Of a stretch of 64,000 bases of DNA, positions 34,183 through 46,081 are shown piece after piece (the first letter of the stretch is position 1; each line of letters opens with the position of its first letter). This DNA comes from Cordia subcordata (taxonomy: Eukaryota > Streptophyta > Magnoliopsida > Boraginales > Cordiaceae): the NCBI GenBank assembly GCA_028554755.1, contig JAPTOF010000024.1, forward strand, positions 3,286,001-3,350,000, written 5' to 3'. The position numbers and the translations under genes are program-made. Below the pieces are notes generated by a model. It was not told the DNA's origin. It ran no database searches and saw only the letters and a program-made list of their open reading frames with translations.

Positions 34183-35222
34183 TTACACAAAGTTCTCTCG
34201 ATCAAGGCTAGGTGAGATGCCCTTAAGCTTTCTCAATTCATCATTCTCGATCATGGTCTCTTCAACATTGCCCTCAATAAATGGGTCTATCACCTTAACC
34301 ATAAAGCAATCTTCCTCATCATCTTCTTCACGTACACTAACCTTGTTCACTATCTCTGCAACTTTCATAGAAGACCTCAAATTCCGAAATTTGATTTCTA
34401 ACAACCCTGACCTATAATAAATGATAGCATTCACAGTAGCAAGGAAATGGTGACCTAAGAGAAAGAGAGTGGAATGCCTAGAGTCATGACCCACATTCAT
34501 ATCAAGCATTGTGAAATCTACGGGGTATACAAACTCTCCTACTTGAACTAGCACATCTTCTATTACTCCTCTAGATCTTCTCTTAGATCGATCAGCTAGT
34601 TGAAGGGTTACATGCTTTGGAGACAAGTCTCCGATACTTAGCTGCTGGTAGACTGAGTAGGGAATGAGGTTCACACTGAACCCTAAATCTAGCAAGGCAT
34701 GATCAATCTAGGTCTCTTGAATCCTACAAGAAATAGTGAAAGCTTAGGGTCACTCATCTTGGCCAGAAGGCCTAAAGTACAAATGCTACTCATCTTCTTC
34801 GTGAGCTTCACCTTCTTCGGCATGGTCGATGTCCTACGTTTCCTTGCACAGAGGTCTTTGAAGAACTTAGAGTAGGAAGGAATAGAACAGACTTGATATA
34901 TCAAAGGAAGATTGATCTTTAGGTCCTTGAGATGCTCTAAGACTCTGAGAAACCTAGCATTCTCATTAGGTGAAGACTTCTCTAAGACAGAAGGACAAAG
35001 AACTCTAGGCTCAATACCCCTAGACTCATGGGAATCAATAATAGGCTCTTTTCCCTCCCAATGTAGGTACAAAGTACTCTCTCCTTGGTCTCTAGTGGGC
35101 TTAACTCTTTGAGCAGAGCTCTCTTTATGATCTCTCTTAATAGGTTTATGGCTAGGCTCTTTAAACTCAAAAGGACCACTAGGTATAGGCTCTACATATT
35201 CAACTCCTATCTTATTGTCCAC
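34183..35222 (-). pseudogene. Ty3/gypsy gag C-terminus and aspartic protease
   Basis: Two frames overlap by a few bases. The first (34689-35222) has the Tat/Athila pattern LKINLPLIYQVCSIPSYSKF then KDLCARKR, just before the protease. The second (34183-34695) begins LDLGFSVNLIPYSVYQQLSI, where the catalytic D-[TS]-G is changed to DLG as is usual in this lineage. It continues VTLQLADRSKRRSRGVIEDV, then LVQVGEFVYPVDF and LLGHHFLAT. This is a retropepsin fold. A frame change near 34690 and loss of pol downstream mean it is not a working polyprotein. Confidence 0.85.
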
Positions 35223-36969
35223 TATCTTACTGCTTCTAAAAGTGGTGACAGCCTTAGCCTAGGCTAGATGGGGATAACTGGGGTCGAAAGAAGAACAGGA
35301 CTGGACTCTAGGGTTAACCTCTGTCTAGGAAAGTAATTTCCTAAGGTCTCTAGTACTCATCTGACTGGCAATCTGTCTAGGAAAGTAATTTCCTAAGGTC
35401 TCTAGTACTCATCTGATTGGCAAGCTGCCCTAATTATGCTTCTACCCTAGTCATGTGTTGTCTATAACTAGCTAGCTCTTTTTTATTATCCACTAACTCT
35501 TGATGCTAGGTCTGAAACATTTGCATCAAAAGATCTAGCTTCTTATCACTACGAGACTGAAAGACAGGTGCAAAAAGTGCCTGAGGCTGAGGAACACTAG
35601 GGATTCTATCCTGGTTCTCATTACAAAACCCTAGAGGATTAGCAAGACGAGGTCTCTGCTGGAATGGGGCTGAGGATCAGAAAACTCAAACTGACCCTAA
35701 CACCATAAAAATTTTGGGTTGTCCCTCTAACCCAGATTATATGTGTTTGAGTAAGGATTGTACTCTCGTAAGTACCCCTGTGTGGCATAGACTTGCTCCT
35801 AAATGAACTTGGGAAACTGTGGTACTAGAGGGCAAGCTACGGTCTCGTGAGTATACTCAGAACACAATGCATATACTTCAACTACTAATAGGATGGAGGA
35901 TGAAACATAGGACTATTCCTAACACAATGCACATACTTCAACCACTGATGGGATAGAAGATGAACCTATGGGACTAGTTCTACGACCTTATGAAGAAAGG
36001 CTCAAAGTGATGAATTGGTCAAGCTTATATGTCAATGCTCTAATCTTGGCGGGCAAATCGGAAGAAACCACTACCTCATGAACACCTCTTCTATTGGTTT
36101 CCCAACTAGACCTATCCATATTGGGGTTTTGAAAAGAGTTCTCAGCCAATAAATCCATTTTATCCCAAGCTTCACTTAGTCTCAAATTATAAAATCCACC
36201 ACAGGATGCAATATTCACCATCATTTTATTTTGTTCATTTAATCCTTTAAAGAAATATTGAAGAAGGTCATAAACGCTATACCCATAATACGGACATTGC
36301 CTAAGAAGTTCATTGAACCTCTCTCAAGCCTTATAGAAAGTCTCTAAGTCACGTTAGGAGAAGGTCATAATGGAAGCCTTAAGATTGGCGGTCTTAGTTA
36401 TGGGAAAGAACTTTTGATAAAACCTAGATTGAAGCTCATCTCAAGATGTAATACAACTACTAGGTAAAAAATGGTACCATGACCTAGCCTTATCCTTAAG
36501 GGAAAATGGGAACAACTTAAGGCGAATAGCTTCTTGAGGCATGTTAGGAAAGTAAAAAAGTGGAACTTATTTCTACAAAGTCTTTAATGTGGTCCAAAGG
36601 GCTCTCATTGCTTCTCACATAAAAGTGAGGGAGCATCGCCAACATGCTATACTTAATTTCGAAATTAGCTTCCCCAAACCCCAGAACATGGATAGCCAAG
36701 TTAGGCTTGAAGGCATTAGGGAGGAAGAATTGCCTTAAAGTGGGCTCATCGTCTATGGGTGGCTCTGGCCTAAGGGGCTCTTGTGCACGTGGGTGCTCAT
36801 GTGGAGGAATGAGATACATAAGGGGAATAGGAGGAGGACTAGGAGGAGGATTAGCAGGATCAACCATTTCTCTTAAAAGTTCTACTAAGTTCTTAAAGTG
36901 ATAAACAATTCCCTTAGGCTGGGGATGTAAAGAAACTAGAGGATTCCTAAGAGAATGTCTATCAAGCAT
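35223..36969 (-). pseudogene. Ty3/gypsy gag
   Basis: The minus-strand frame at 36544-36969 starts near the leader. It contains a proline-rich stretch (NPPPSPPPIPLMYLIPP) and HFYVRSNESPLDHIKDFVEI, the start of the Retrotrans_gag domain. After a frame change the core continues as AIRLKLFPFSLKDKARSWY and FYKAWERFNELLRQCPYYG. Frame 35988-36224 then gives the segment ending LAENSFQNPNMDRSSW and the following coiled region. Several stops (for example near 36410 and 36350) and frameshifts break it. Order and strand fit an element transcribed leftward from 37255. Confidence 0.8.
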
Positions 36970-37230
36970 ACAAAGCTAAACTTAATCTCCTTCCCCTTCT
37001 TGCAACCCCCGAAACTTCACACATCCTAAAACTACAACAAACAAAACAAAATCCTAGAAACTATTAAAACAAGAAGGTAAACTATTCAAAACTGCCAAAA
37101 ACAATAAGCAAGTAAACTAGAAAACAAAAGTAAACATAAGATAACAAGTACAAAACAAACTAAGCAAAAGAAGCAAAAATAAAGCAAGTAACTAGCTAAA
37201 ACACAAACAAAGCAAACAAACCACCATGCT

Positions 37231-37248
37231 TCCCTGACAATGGCACCA
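37231..37248 (-). other. Normal 18-nt primer-binding site (tRNA-Asp type) of the gypsy interior
   Basis: On the minus strand it reads TGGTGCCATTGTCAGGGA, the complement of the last 18 nt of tRNA-Asp with a few changes, and then departs from the tRNA sequence. It follows an LTR end (TCAAGTTTT spacer) as expected. Confidence 0.75.
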
Positions 37249-37254
37249 AAAACT

Positions 37255-37384
37255 TGATGCTTCTTTTTCCTAATTAAGCACTAAGCCTTAATTGAAAGCT
37301 TGCTTTTGCACAACAGACTACAGACCTATGCACTTGTAGGCTTTTAATTAAGGCTTAGTGCCTAATTAGTGAAAAGAAGCATCA
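37255..37384. repeat. Palindromic LTR-end junction
   Basis: 37255-37299 is the last about 45 bp of the LTR in minus orientation (TGATGCTTCTTTTTCC, then TAATTAAGCACTAAGCCTTA). 37302-37384 is the last about 83 bp of the LTR in plus orientation, ending AAGGCTTAGTGCC, TAATTAGTG, GAAGCATCA. The two LTR 3' ends therefore meet back to back. Confidence 0.75.
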
Positions 37385-40052
37385 GTACTCACCACAGAAG
37401 AATACAAGTATGTCCTAACTACTCTTTGGCTTGTTATAAGGGCAAACTATTCAAAAGCCCAGAAAGATGCCGAGGCAAAATGGCAGAAGGCTAATAGTAT
37501 GGCCAAGTGCTATATGGTGGCTTTTATGTCAAATATATTGCAAAGCAAGTATCATCATATGGAGACTGCAAAAGAAATCATGACTTCTTTGCCTCATATG
37601 TTTATCGATAGAGCAAGCCCACAAGGCAAGGTGCTCTTAGAGAAATTATGAACTAAAGAATGGCAGAGGGAGCATCTATCAGAGAGCATGTGCTCAAGAT
37701 AATGGATTGCTTCAATATTATTGAGATTATAAGGGCAAACGTAGACGAATAGTGAAAAGTAGACATGATTTTGGAGACTCTACCACCGTCTTTCACCCAG
37801 TTCAAGCTTAATTATAATATGGGCAAGATAAACATATATATGATGGAGTTGATGAAAGAGCTCCTAGTAGTCGAGACCATAACAAAAAATAAGGGCCACG
37901 TAAACATAGCCAAAGCATCCTCTTTTGGACTTAACCCAAAAGGGAAAAAGTTCAGAGGAAAAGGGAAATAGAAACGTGGTTGGGGACAAAAGAGGAGAAA
38001 TGGTGAACATCCTAAACAATTAATAGGTGAAAGGCCCAAGGCAAAATGCTTTAATTACGGCCTAAAGGGGCATTGGAAAAAGAATTGCTCGAAGTACTTG
38101 GCACGAGGCTAGATAGCTATATCTCTTTTGCTCTATATTGAAACCTATTTAGTGGTTGATTTTATTGATTCTTGGATTGTAGACTCTGGAGCCACTAACC
38201 ATATTTACAATTCTTTGTATTGATTTCAGAAACTGAAGGATCTAGCTAAAGGGCAATTTGCTCTGAGAATGGGCAACGAAGCAAAAGTATGGGTTGCTGT
38301 AGTAGGAGGAATATGTTTAAATTTTCCATGTAATAGAAAGTTATTTATGAGCAATGTTTATTATGTTTCAAATGTACCTAAAGACCTTATTTTCTATTTC
38401 ACAGCTGATATTAAATGGTTATTGCATTAATTTCCATTATGGTGTTGATATCAATAAAGATGGAAATGTTATTTGTTCCAGTTGCATGCAAAATAACTTG
38501 TTCTATATGAAACTTATTATAAACTCATTGCATAATGTAGAAACAACTAATTCCCATAAAAGGAAAGTTTCTTCAACCAATGATACTTATCTATGGCCCC
38601 TATGTGTAGTATATATTAGTCTAAAGTGTATTCAGAGATTAGTTGAGAATGGGCCTCTAGCTTATTAGACCTCGAAGATCTAACTGTGTGAATCTTAACT
38701 AGAAGATCATTTTCTTTTAAAGAAGAAAGAAGCAAAGAAGTGTTAGAATTGGTTCACACCAATGTGTGTGGTCTTATGAGTAAACCAGTACGATGAGGTT
38801 ATGAGTATTTTACTGCTTTCACTAATTATTGCTCTATGTATAGATTTGTATATTTGATGCAACATAAGTATGAATCCTTTGCTTCAAGGAATTCAAGGTT
38901 GAGGTAGAGCGAAAATTAGATAAACGTGTCAAAGCCTTTCGGTTTGATTAAGGTGGTGAATACCTCTTGGGTGAGCTCAAGGGATACCTCACACAGGAGG
39001 GGATTATATCTCAGTTGACTGCAACAGGGTCTCTCCAGTAAAATGGTGTAGCTAAGAGAAGAAATCATACCTTATTAGATATGGTTAGGTCAATGATGAG
39101 TTATACATTATTACCTTTATCTTTTCGGGGATATGCTCTTGAAATAGTAGCATACATCTTGAACTTGGTATCATTTAAATTAGTATCTAGGACACTACAA
39201 GAAATGTGGACTAGGCGTAAGCCTAGTTTAAATCATCTCTACAGTTGGGGTTGTCCAACTTATTCATTAAATAGCAATGCTTCAAAGTTGGAACCAAGAT
39301 GCAAATTATGCTATTTCATTAGGTATCCTAAGAGAACGAGGTGGGATCTTCTATAATCCTAAGGAGTATAAGGTGTTTATTAGCACCCATGCTAGATACT
39401 TAGAGGATAATGGTATGATCCAGAAAACACCAGATTCTGAAGTTGTTCTAGAGGATATTTCACAAGAATCTCCAGTAATACCTGTGGTAATTGTGGATGA
39501 AAGAAAATAGCATATTATACCTAACACATCAGAGCCTCGTCATAGTGGGAAGATATCTAGGCCACCTGATAGGTACTATTAAGAGTCTTTCAGACTTTCT
39601 CAGAGAATCAGGTAATAGATCCCACTAGTTACAATGAAGTAGTTTCCGATATCAATGTCGACCAATGGCATAAAGAAATGGATTCAAAGTTAGAATCTAT
39701 GTATTCTAACATAGTCTGAGATCTTCTAGTTACATCTGAAGGGGTAAAACCTATAGGGTGCAAATAGGTCTACAAGATAAAAAGAAGAGTTGATGGAAAG
39801 GTTGCAACCTTTAAATTAAGGTCGGTGGCGAAAAGTTATACTCAGAAAGAAGGGAACAATTATGAAAAAACCTTCTCACTAGTAACCATGCTTAAATCTA
39901 TCAGGATACTCCTAGCCATCGTATGTTATTATGACTACAAGATATGGCAAATGGACGTCGAGACAGCTTTTCTTAATGAAGAACTTGATGAGACCATTTA
40001 TATGACACAACTAGGTGGATACATTGCTAAAGGCCAGGAACATATGGTATAA
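37385..40052 (+). pseudogene. Decayed Ty1/copia gag-pol
   Basis: Domains appear in copia order on the + strand, cut by many stops and frameshifts. Gag (37390-37800) contains MAKCYMVAFMSNILQSKYHH. A zinc knuckle near 38045 reads KCFNYGLKGHWKKNC, with one Cys changed to Tyr. Protease near 38175 reads WIVDSGATNHIYNSL. Integrase pieces lie near 38930-39200, followed by FISTHARYLED. Reverse transcriptase at 39825-40052 has AKSYTQKEGNNYEKTFSLVT then WQMDVETAFLNEELDE. The element stops inside reverse transcriptase where a gypsy fragment begins. It is the continuation of the element with LTR at 25198 and gag start at 30022. Confidence 0.85.
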
Positions 40053-40663
40053 CAACAACAAGAAAAGTATAAACACGTCTAAGGTGCCTTCTAGCGGCAC
40101 TGGATTTAACACCTTCAGCCAGGTGCCAATATTAAAGTAAACCATGTTTAAAATTGTGAGGTACAAATTGTAGGATATTCAACAAAGCATAGACAATAGA
40201 GGAAAAAGGGTCATGCAACATATATTGGGGCTATGAACGCACAATACACCCCTTTTTTAAATTCCAACCTAAATTATCAAATATAAGTGTGTGCTTGAAT
40301 GTTGAAGGGGCCGTGCATAACATGAGAGATCATGCCCTACTTGTTCTCTAATTATCCACCCTATGGCCTTCTTCTTATAATCAAGAACTAAGAACACACT
40401 TTTCCCATGAGTCAAAGATAGGTCTAATGCGTGCAACATATGTGAAGTGTTTCCTAATCCTAGATGAAAGTTTTATATGCAAGAAGGGATCAATGTGAGT
40501 TCGAAATGGGGAGGCTCAACAGAATGAGAAATGGGAGTAGGAACAACATTTGAAGAAAGAAGGCAAATAGAAAGGGATGTGGAAGTTCTAGACTCTTCCT
40601 CTCTACAAATTATAACATAATCAAACCTAGGTCGCTCTAGCTCCTCATGAATGGTGGATTTTG
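40053..40663 (-). mobile_element. Second fragment of the non-autonomous gypsy family
   Basis: It is homologous to 33050-33650 on the same strand. Both share the post-integrase block (GTGCCTTCTAGCGGCACTGG here), the AAAAAGGGTCATG region and the accessory-ORF motif ALDxSxTHGxxVxxxLDYxxKAI. No LTR is recognised at either end. It truncates the copia reverse transcriptase on its left. Confidence 0.65.
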
Positions 40664-40727
40664 TTGGGATTGTAAGCCCTAAAGACCACTTGTACATAGT
40701 TATTGAACTAGATATTTGATCATTAAT
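40664..40727 (+). repeat. Truncated LTR start
   Basis: It begins TGTTGGGATTGTAAGCCCTA and resembles the first 60-70 bases of the copia LTR at 25198 (TGTTGGGATTAGTATACCCT). It is cut off at the start of the opposite-strand copia integrase. Confidence 0.4.
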
Positions 40728-42760
40728 GAGCACTCATATAGAGATTTATTTTTCAAAATTTGTGTTGGAAGATGATTCAGTAAATATGTTGTAGTTAAAA
40801 ACGCAAAGGACCAAAACATTTAAGGAAGCCCTACACGAGAGAGAATTGTAAAGCCACATTCGACAACGCTTCTGTGATGTCTTTCAACCGTGGCAACTCT
40901 TTAAGGTGTGCATGGGAGAAAGAAAGTGTTGAATGCCATGTATTTCCAATAATAAACCTTTGAACTCAGTTCCACCATCAGTATAAATAGTTACAATGGG
41001 CAAGTTAAAGTGCTTTTTCACAATTGTTTTGAATTTAGTTAAAATGTCAAAACATCAGACTTATAAGCAAGTGAAAATAACCAAATGAACTTTTTGTAAT
41101 GATCAAAAAACATGAAATAAAATGAAAAACCATCAATGAAGCATATTGGAGATGGTCCTATACATCCGCGTACACAAGCTTGACAGGTTTAATGCTAACC
41201 AGCATTGATTGACCAAACAAATGTTTATGAATTTTGCTACACTAACAAGGGGTACACATAGAATTATTATGAGAACTGGAAATTGGTAGATTATTTTTAT
41301 TCAAGACTTTATCTAAAATAGCAGAAGATGGATATCCTAATCTATCATGCCAAGTTTCGCGACTCGTACATATTCTAACATGCATTTGTTTAGGAGGGGC
41401 ACTGTCAAATTCACCAAGGCAATAGTACAAATTATGCTTGGTCTATCCCGTGCTAGCAATGCCCCCATGCCAAGATCTTTAACACATAAAAAGTCAGGGT
41501 AAAATATAATGAGAACATTGTTTGTTTGACAAACTTAAGAGACAGAGATGAGATTTTTATCCGCTTTTGGGACATGCAGGACACCAATCATTTTAAAAGG
41601 ATGAGAATTGGAAGATATAGTAGTGCAACCAGTGTTAACAATTTTCAAACCTATACCATCTACTAGAAAAAAAATCACCTGTGCCATCATAGGGATGAGT
41701 GTTTTGAAGAGTAGCACCATCAAAAGCAATATGATGAGAGACACCTGTATCCAAAATCCAGCTATTAGATGGCTGGCCTATAGCCACTGCATTGGCTGTG
41801 TGAGAAGAAGGAGTAGGTAACAATTTCTTCAGCTTAAAACATTATTTGGCTATATGGCCCTTTTTCTCACAAAACTACAAGCAATTGTAGACTTATTTTG
41901 ATTAGGCTGAGTAGTAGTATCTTGGGAGAGCTGCCGTCGAGTACCTCGTGTGCCACGATTAGGATTCCCATTCAAAGCTTGTGAGTTTTGCCTCTGATTT
42001 TGAGAAGAACGCCTACCAAAAGACTGATTGGCTTGAGCATTATTGACCATTATCGAACCATGGGGAGAATTGGCATAAAGTTCTTTGCACTTTAGGAATG
42101 AGTCATATTCAACAATCTTGTCATAACTCATCAAACATGATAACTGTATCACATGCCCAAATAGGGGTAGCGAGTTCCTTAAATACAGGACCCTTACCAT
42201 TAAAAGTGTGAGTAATTAGATATTGCTAAGGAACTAGAGCACCAAGCGACATAAGTTCATTGGCAAGATCACGAACTTAGGCAAAATAATCCATTATGGG
42301 TAGATTTACGTCTGTTGAGCAATGTCAACCTTTCTGCGAGATCCATGATGTGTGAGGAAGAGGGATTTGCATAGTATTTAGCAAGCCTTTTCTGCACCTC
42401 TGCTGATGCGGTACATGACCACACAATAGGCACTACTGAAGGATTGAGAGAGCTGATGATCCCAAGAAAAATTAGCTTATCTTGGTTGACCCAAAAGGTG
42501 TAATCTTGATTTAGAGTCTCAACATCATTAATCTTGACTGTCAGAGATGGATAAGGGATTGCTCTATTGAGATAACCAGCAAGATCACAAGCAAATAATA
42601 ATGCATCAAATTGAGTTTTCCACGAATAATAATTTGTGGGCATTAGACGTAACGGCAATTGATTGGCAACATTAATGGCAATTAGCTCAGGGGAATTTCT
42701 GAAGGCTATGTTTTGGGTTATTGTCTCAGAGGATGAAGCATTGGAGAATGCAAAAGCCAT
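40728..42760 (-). pseudogene. Ty1/copia gag-pol on the minus strand, truncated in integrase
   Basis: It reads leftward. Gag starts at 42760 (MAFAFSNASSSETITQNIAF) and contains NYYSWKTQFDALLFACDLAG and WVNQDKLIFLGIISSLNPSV. A Q/N-rich gag C-terminus lies at 41850-42200. Protease near 41780 has WILDTGVSHHIAFDGAT. A GAG-pre-integrase segment at 41242-41430 has TWHDRLGYPSSAILDKVL. Integrase at about 40728-40900 has VECGFTILSRVGLP and FLTTTYLLNHLPTQIL. Frameshifts and stops are frequent. Reverse transcriptase is missing because the element ends at about 40728. Confidence 0.85.
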
Positions 42761-43121
42761 TTTTGAAAGAAAAAGGATTTTTTGTCTTATTGGAGTGGAG
42801 AGGCTTTTTATATCATAAAAGGTTTGTGTATTCTGTATATATTTCCAACAGGGATTGAGTACACTTTATATAAGTTACAAGAAAGCCAAAAGATAAAGAT
42901 AACATGATCTAAAGATAAGCACAAGCTTAGCCAAAGTCTAGGTAACAGCCAGCTGATATCTGAGGAGGCATATGCTCTATAGACTCTTGCTTTAGTAAGA
43001 ATCTAGCTATATATATAGATCTAAGGAGGCATATACTCTGTAGACTCTTGCTTTAGTAAGAATCTAGTTATATATATAGAAACAGGATTCGATATGAGTA
43101 TGTTGTTCTATTCTTTTGACA
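42761..43121 (-). repeat. 5' LTR/promoter region of the minus-strand copia
   Basis: Read leftward it starts TGTCAAAAGAATAGAAC (from 43121) and has a TATA-like ATATAAAAAGCC at about 42805-42816, only about 50 bp before the gag ATG. No tRNA-Met primer site is visible, so the leader is degraded or shortened. A 60-bp tandem duplication (42961-43020 and 43021-43080) contains GACTCTTGCTTTAGTAAGAA. Confidence 0.5.
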
Positions 43122-43644
43122 CTACAATCTCTCTTGCTTGACACATGAATCTTTTAGTAATTTTATGATTTCAAGAGTTTATTATTACTATACAAATATA
43201 TATGACAAACTTAGTGGTTAAAAAAAAAAAAGAAAAGGACAACAATATATGACAAATTTAATCTGTATACAAATTAATTTGAATTCATGTTCCAAACACA
43301 ATTAGATTTACAAATTACTAGTTGATTTTAAAATGTTTTACAATTCCAAATAACGAAATTCATTTGGAAATACGAATCTTCACGGAATTTATTTATATGT
43401 GAAATGAATTCTATAGCACAACAATATGTAAAAAGTTATTTGTATTTAAATACTTCCCATATTAATACAAGTTCTTGAATATCTACTAAAAAATTGAATC
43501 CATCTTTTGCATGAAAATAACTTAACAAAATAAAAATAGTGAAATACATTTTATTCCTATGTTTTTTCAAAGTTGCATAAAATTATATTATTTCACAACT
43601 TGCTGATACCCTGATACATTTGAAAAATGTTACACATTGCTCCC

Positions 43645-43690
<46 letters not shown>

Positions 43691-44125
43691 GTTGTTGTTG
43701 TTGTTGTTAGAATTAATAGAGAGTGTAAAAGAAATGCTCACACGGCAACTTGATTGGTCAATGACAAAAAAAAAATTATGTAAATTGGTACAAATTTTTT
43801 CATCTAATTTTAAAAATGATGCAAATGCACCTCTTTGATTTGAAATAAGATACAAATACACCACATACTAAGTGAAAATAGCAAATATATCTCCTAAATT
43901 ATGTATATTTCTTTGTTTAAACAATTTATTAAGTAATGCTAAATATTCAACAATAACTGAATACATTATCAACAAAAAATATTCTAGTCCATATATTGGT
44001 TGTCATTTTGTTGATATGTATTTAATTATTGTTGGATATATTTCCATTGCTTTAACATGAGCCATTTAAATTGATGAAGTTATATAATTTAGAAGGAATA
44101 TTTTTTATTCATTTAAGAGTGTATT
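43122..44125. other. Intergenic with (ATT)n(GTT)n microsatellite
   Basis: No gene. An (ATT)n tract at about 43647-43690 runs into (GTT)n to about 43708. Overlapping ORFs that read poly-leucine or poly-asparagine are microsatellite artefacts. Confidence 0.65.
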
Positions 44126-45588
44126 TGTTAGAAAACATAGTATTTTAAATTGACATTCAACAAGCAAAACAGAATAAATAATTTCATGATAGATATATTA
44201 ATCTGCTAATGAAATTTCTAACTATGAGATTTAGGAATATCTCTTGTAACGAAAACTTCAGTGAAGACAAAATTCAAAATTCTGATAGCTTCCCAAGTGT
44301 GAAGCGTCCAAGAGTATCCACACAGAATTGTGAATTAACTAATGAAAAGATCTAATCTATAAGGAGAAATATTTGTAAAGATAGAAAGACTGAAGTGCTA
44401 GCTTCTGTTCTATCTCTCTATTTATAGCACTCCATAAAGTCCAAATCCTACATGAGGAAACCCAAAATCCAATCTTGGAGATTAAGATACACTCAAAGAC
44501 CAAAGAGTCTCACATAATAATTAATTCTAAATAATTAATTAATTCCAAGATTGAATTATGTAATTCAAAATTACATTTTTTTTTCTCCTTATCCATTAAC
44601 TAATTCCAATTCTTATTTTTGTGTGACCTCTCAGGTTCATAACCAATTGGTAGTAGAATTAATTCAACTAATTAATTTAATTGGAAATAAATTCTCATTT
44701 CTACAAGTCGTGAGTGGCATCTAGCAACATATCGCGATTATCTGCTTGGTGATAAAGTGAAATTAGTATGAACCAAAATAAATATAATTTCCACAAAAAT
44801 AATTCCTTTTGTCTTCCATCCTGATTAAGTCAAACAATCATGGTCAAAGTCAAACGTTGACTTAATCCTTCCAAAAACATAATAATTGGTAACTCTTCTG
44901 AAAACCATTTTTGGGAAACATCCACCTCGACCAAAGATTTTTGTTACTAATTAATGAATTGTCTTAGGGTGTCAAACTTATATAAACAAGTAGACAGATT
45001 CCATCTTGACCACACATAAGCTCGTATACATGAATTAATCATGACCACATTGCACTAGATCTTTCTCATAAATTAGACAGATCGTTAAGTACTAAGCAAA
45101 TCATAATAATGCATGTACTAGGCTGCAATGGTGTCTATGGTCAAAGGAGTAGATACGCTATTATATTATATGATTAATCATTGACAAAATTTAATTTCAT
45201 GTGATTGTCATATAAATGGTCACGTTTAGTAAGTCATTCACCAATGAGTTACTTATATGATTGCTTTTGCAACATGAGACTCATCGCTCTTACTATTAGT
45301 AATCTCATACTAATTAAGGCAACAAGCTCACATATTGATTTTATGAAAAATAATGCCCAATTAATATTCCAATAATCGAGAACTAATTTAGAGCAAATTA
45401 CCAATTAAACTTGTCACTCATATCCTTAACATCTTAAGAATAAGTCTAAACCAATTTAAATCTCTTGGACATATTTCAAAACGTTTAAACATAAACTCAA
45501 CGCGTATGAAATAATAAATGCCCATAAAATCAAGATAAATATCTTAAATCAATTACAACTAATTGGATTTAGGGCACTAACTCTGACA
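44126..45588 (-). mobile_element. Copia-type solo LTR with perfect 5-bp target duplication
   Basis: Read on the minus strand it begins TGTCAGAGTTAGTGCCCTAA and ends TTTTCTAACA. The flanks carry identical GTATT at 44121-44125 and 45589-45593. A minus-strand TATA box (TATAAATA) lies at about 44419-44426. There is no interior, so it is a solo LTR. The start type is shared by plant copia LTRs such as the ones at 25198 and 25999, though it is a different family. Confidence 0.85.
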
Positions 45589-45593
45589 GTATT

Positions 45594-46081
45594 TGCACCA
45601 ATTAAAATTAGAAGAGGAAACTTATAACAATAATCTACACCAAAATTTTAATGCATTTGATCGAAGTCGTTTTTGTTTGTTATTTGTAAATATATTCTAT
45701 TGAAAACCATTATTATTATTACTCGTATTGTTTAATAAGAAATCATTTAAACTAAGAAATATAGATAATTTAGAATATATATTTACAATTTCCTCACTTA
45801 TCTAAGTGTTTATTTGCACTTTATTTTAAATTAGAATAGGAATTTAAATTGTTTTTAAATTTGAAAGAATTTGTACTGACTTTTTTGAAATTTTCTTATT
45901 TTTTTGGTTATTGACAAGTCCAATTACATTGTAAGTATGGTTTTTACACTCGCTCCTTTACTGAAAATGAAATAATATGGGTATTATTGAATTCTAAAAC
46001 TAAAAGAAATTTGAAACTATAAAAGATTTGTACTGACTTTGACAAAACACATACAGTAAAATATATTTTACTCTAGTGAAA
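45594..46081. other. AT-rich intergenic stretch
   Basis: No gene or element end is recognised in these 490 bp. Confidence 0.5.

Larger units (their letters stand above)
30091..37384. mobile_element. Ty3/gypsy (Tat/Athila-like) composite with inverted interior
   Basis: Both outer ends are LTR termini in + orientation: the left starts TGATGTGTTGG and the right ends GAAGCATCA. They are bounded by ATACT (30086-30090) and GTACT (37385-37389). The left LTR is essentially full length; the right is reduced to its last 83 bp. The interior is reversed: the primer site is at 37231-37248 and the polypurine tract at 32027-32037, both on the minus strand, with gag and protease reading leftward. Reverse transcriptase and RNase H are absent. 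At the left junction, 50 nt of tRNA-Asp sequence separate the LTR from the inverted polypurine tract. Confidence 0.75.

Noticed and set aside
43583..43864. ORFs with poly-leucine or poly-asparagine runs
   Set aside because: They are translations of the ATT/GTT microsatellite on each strand.
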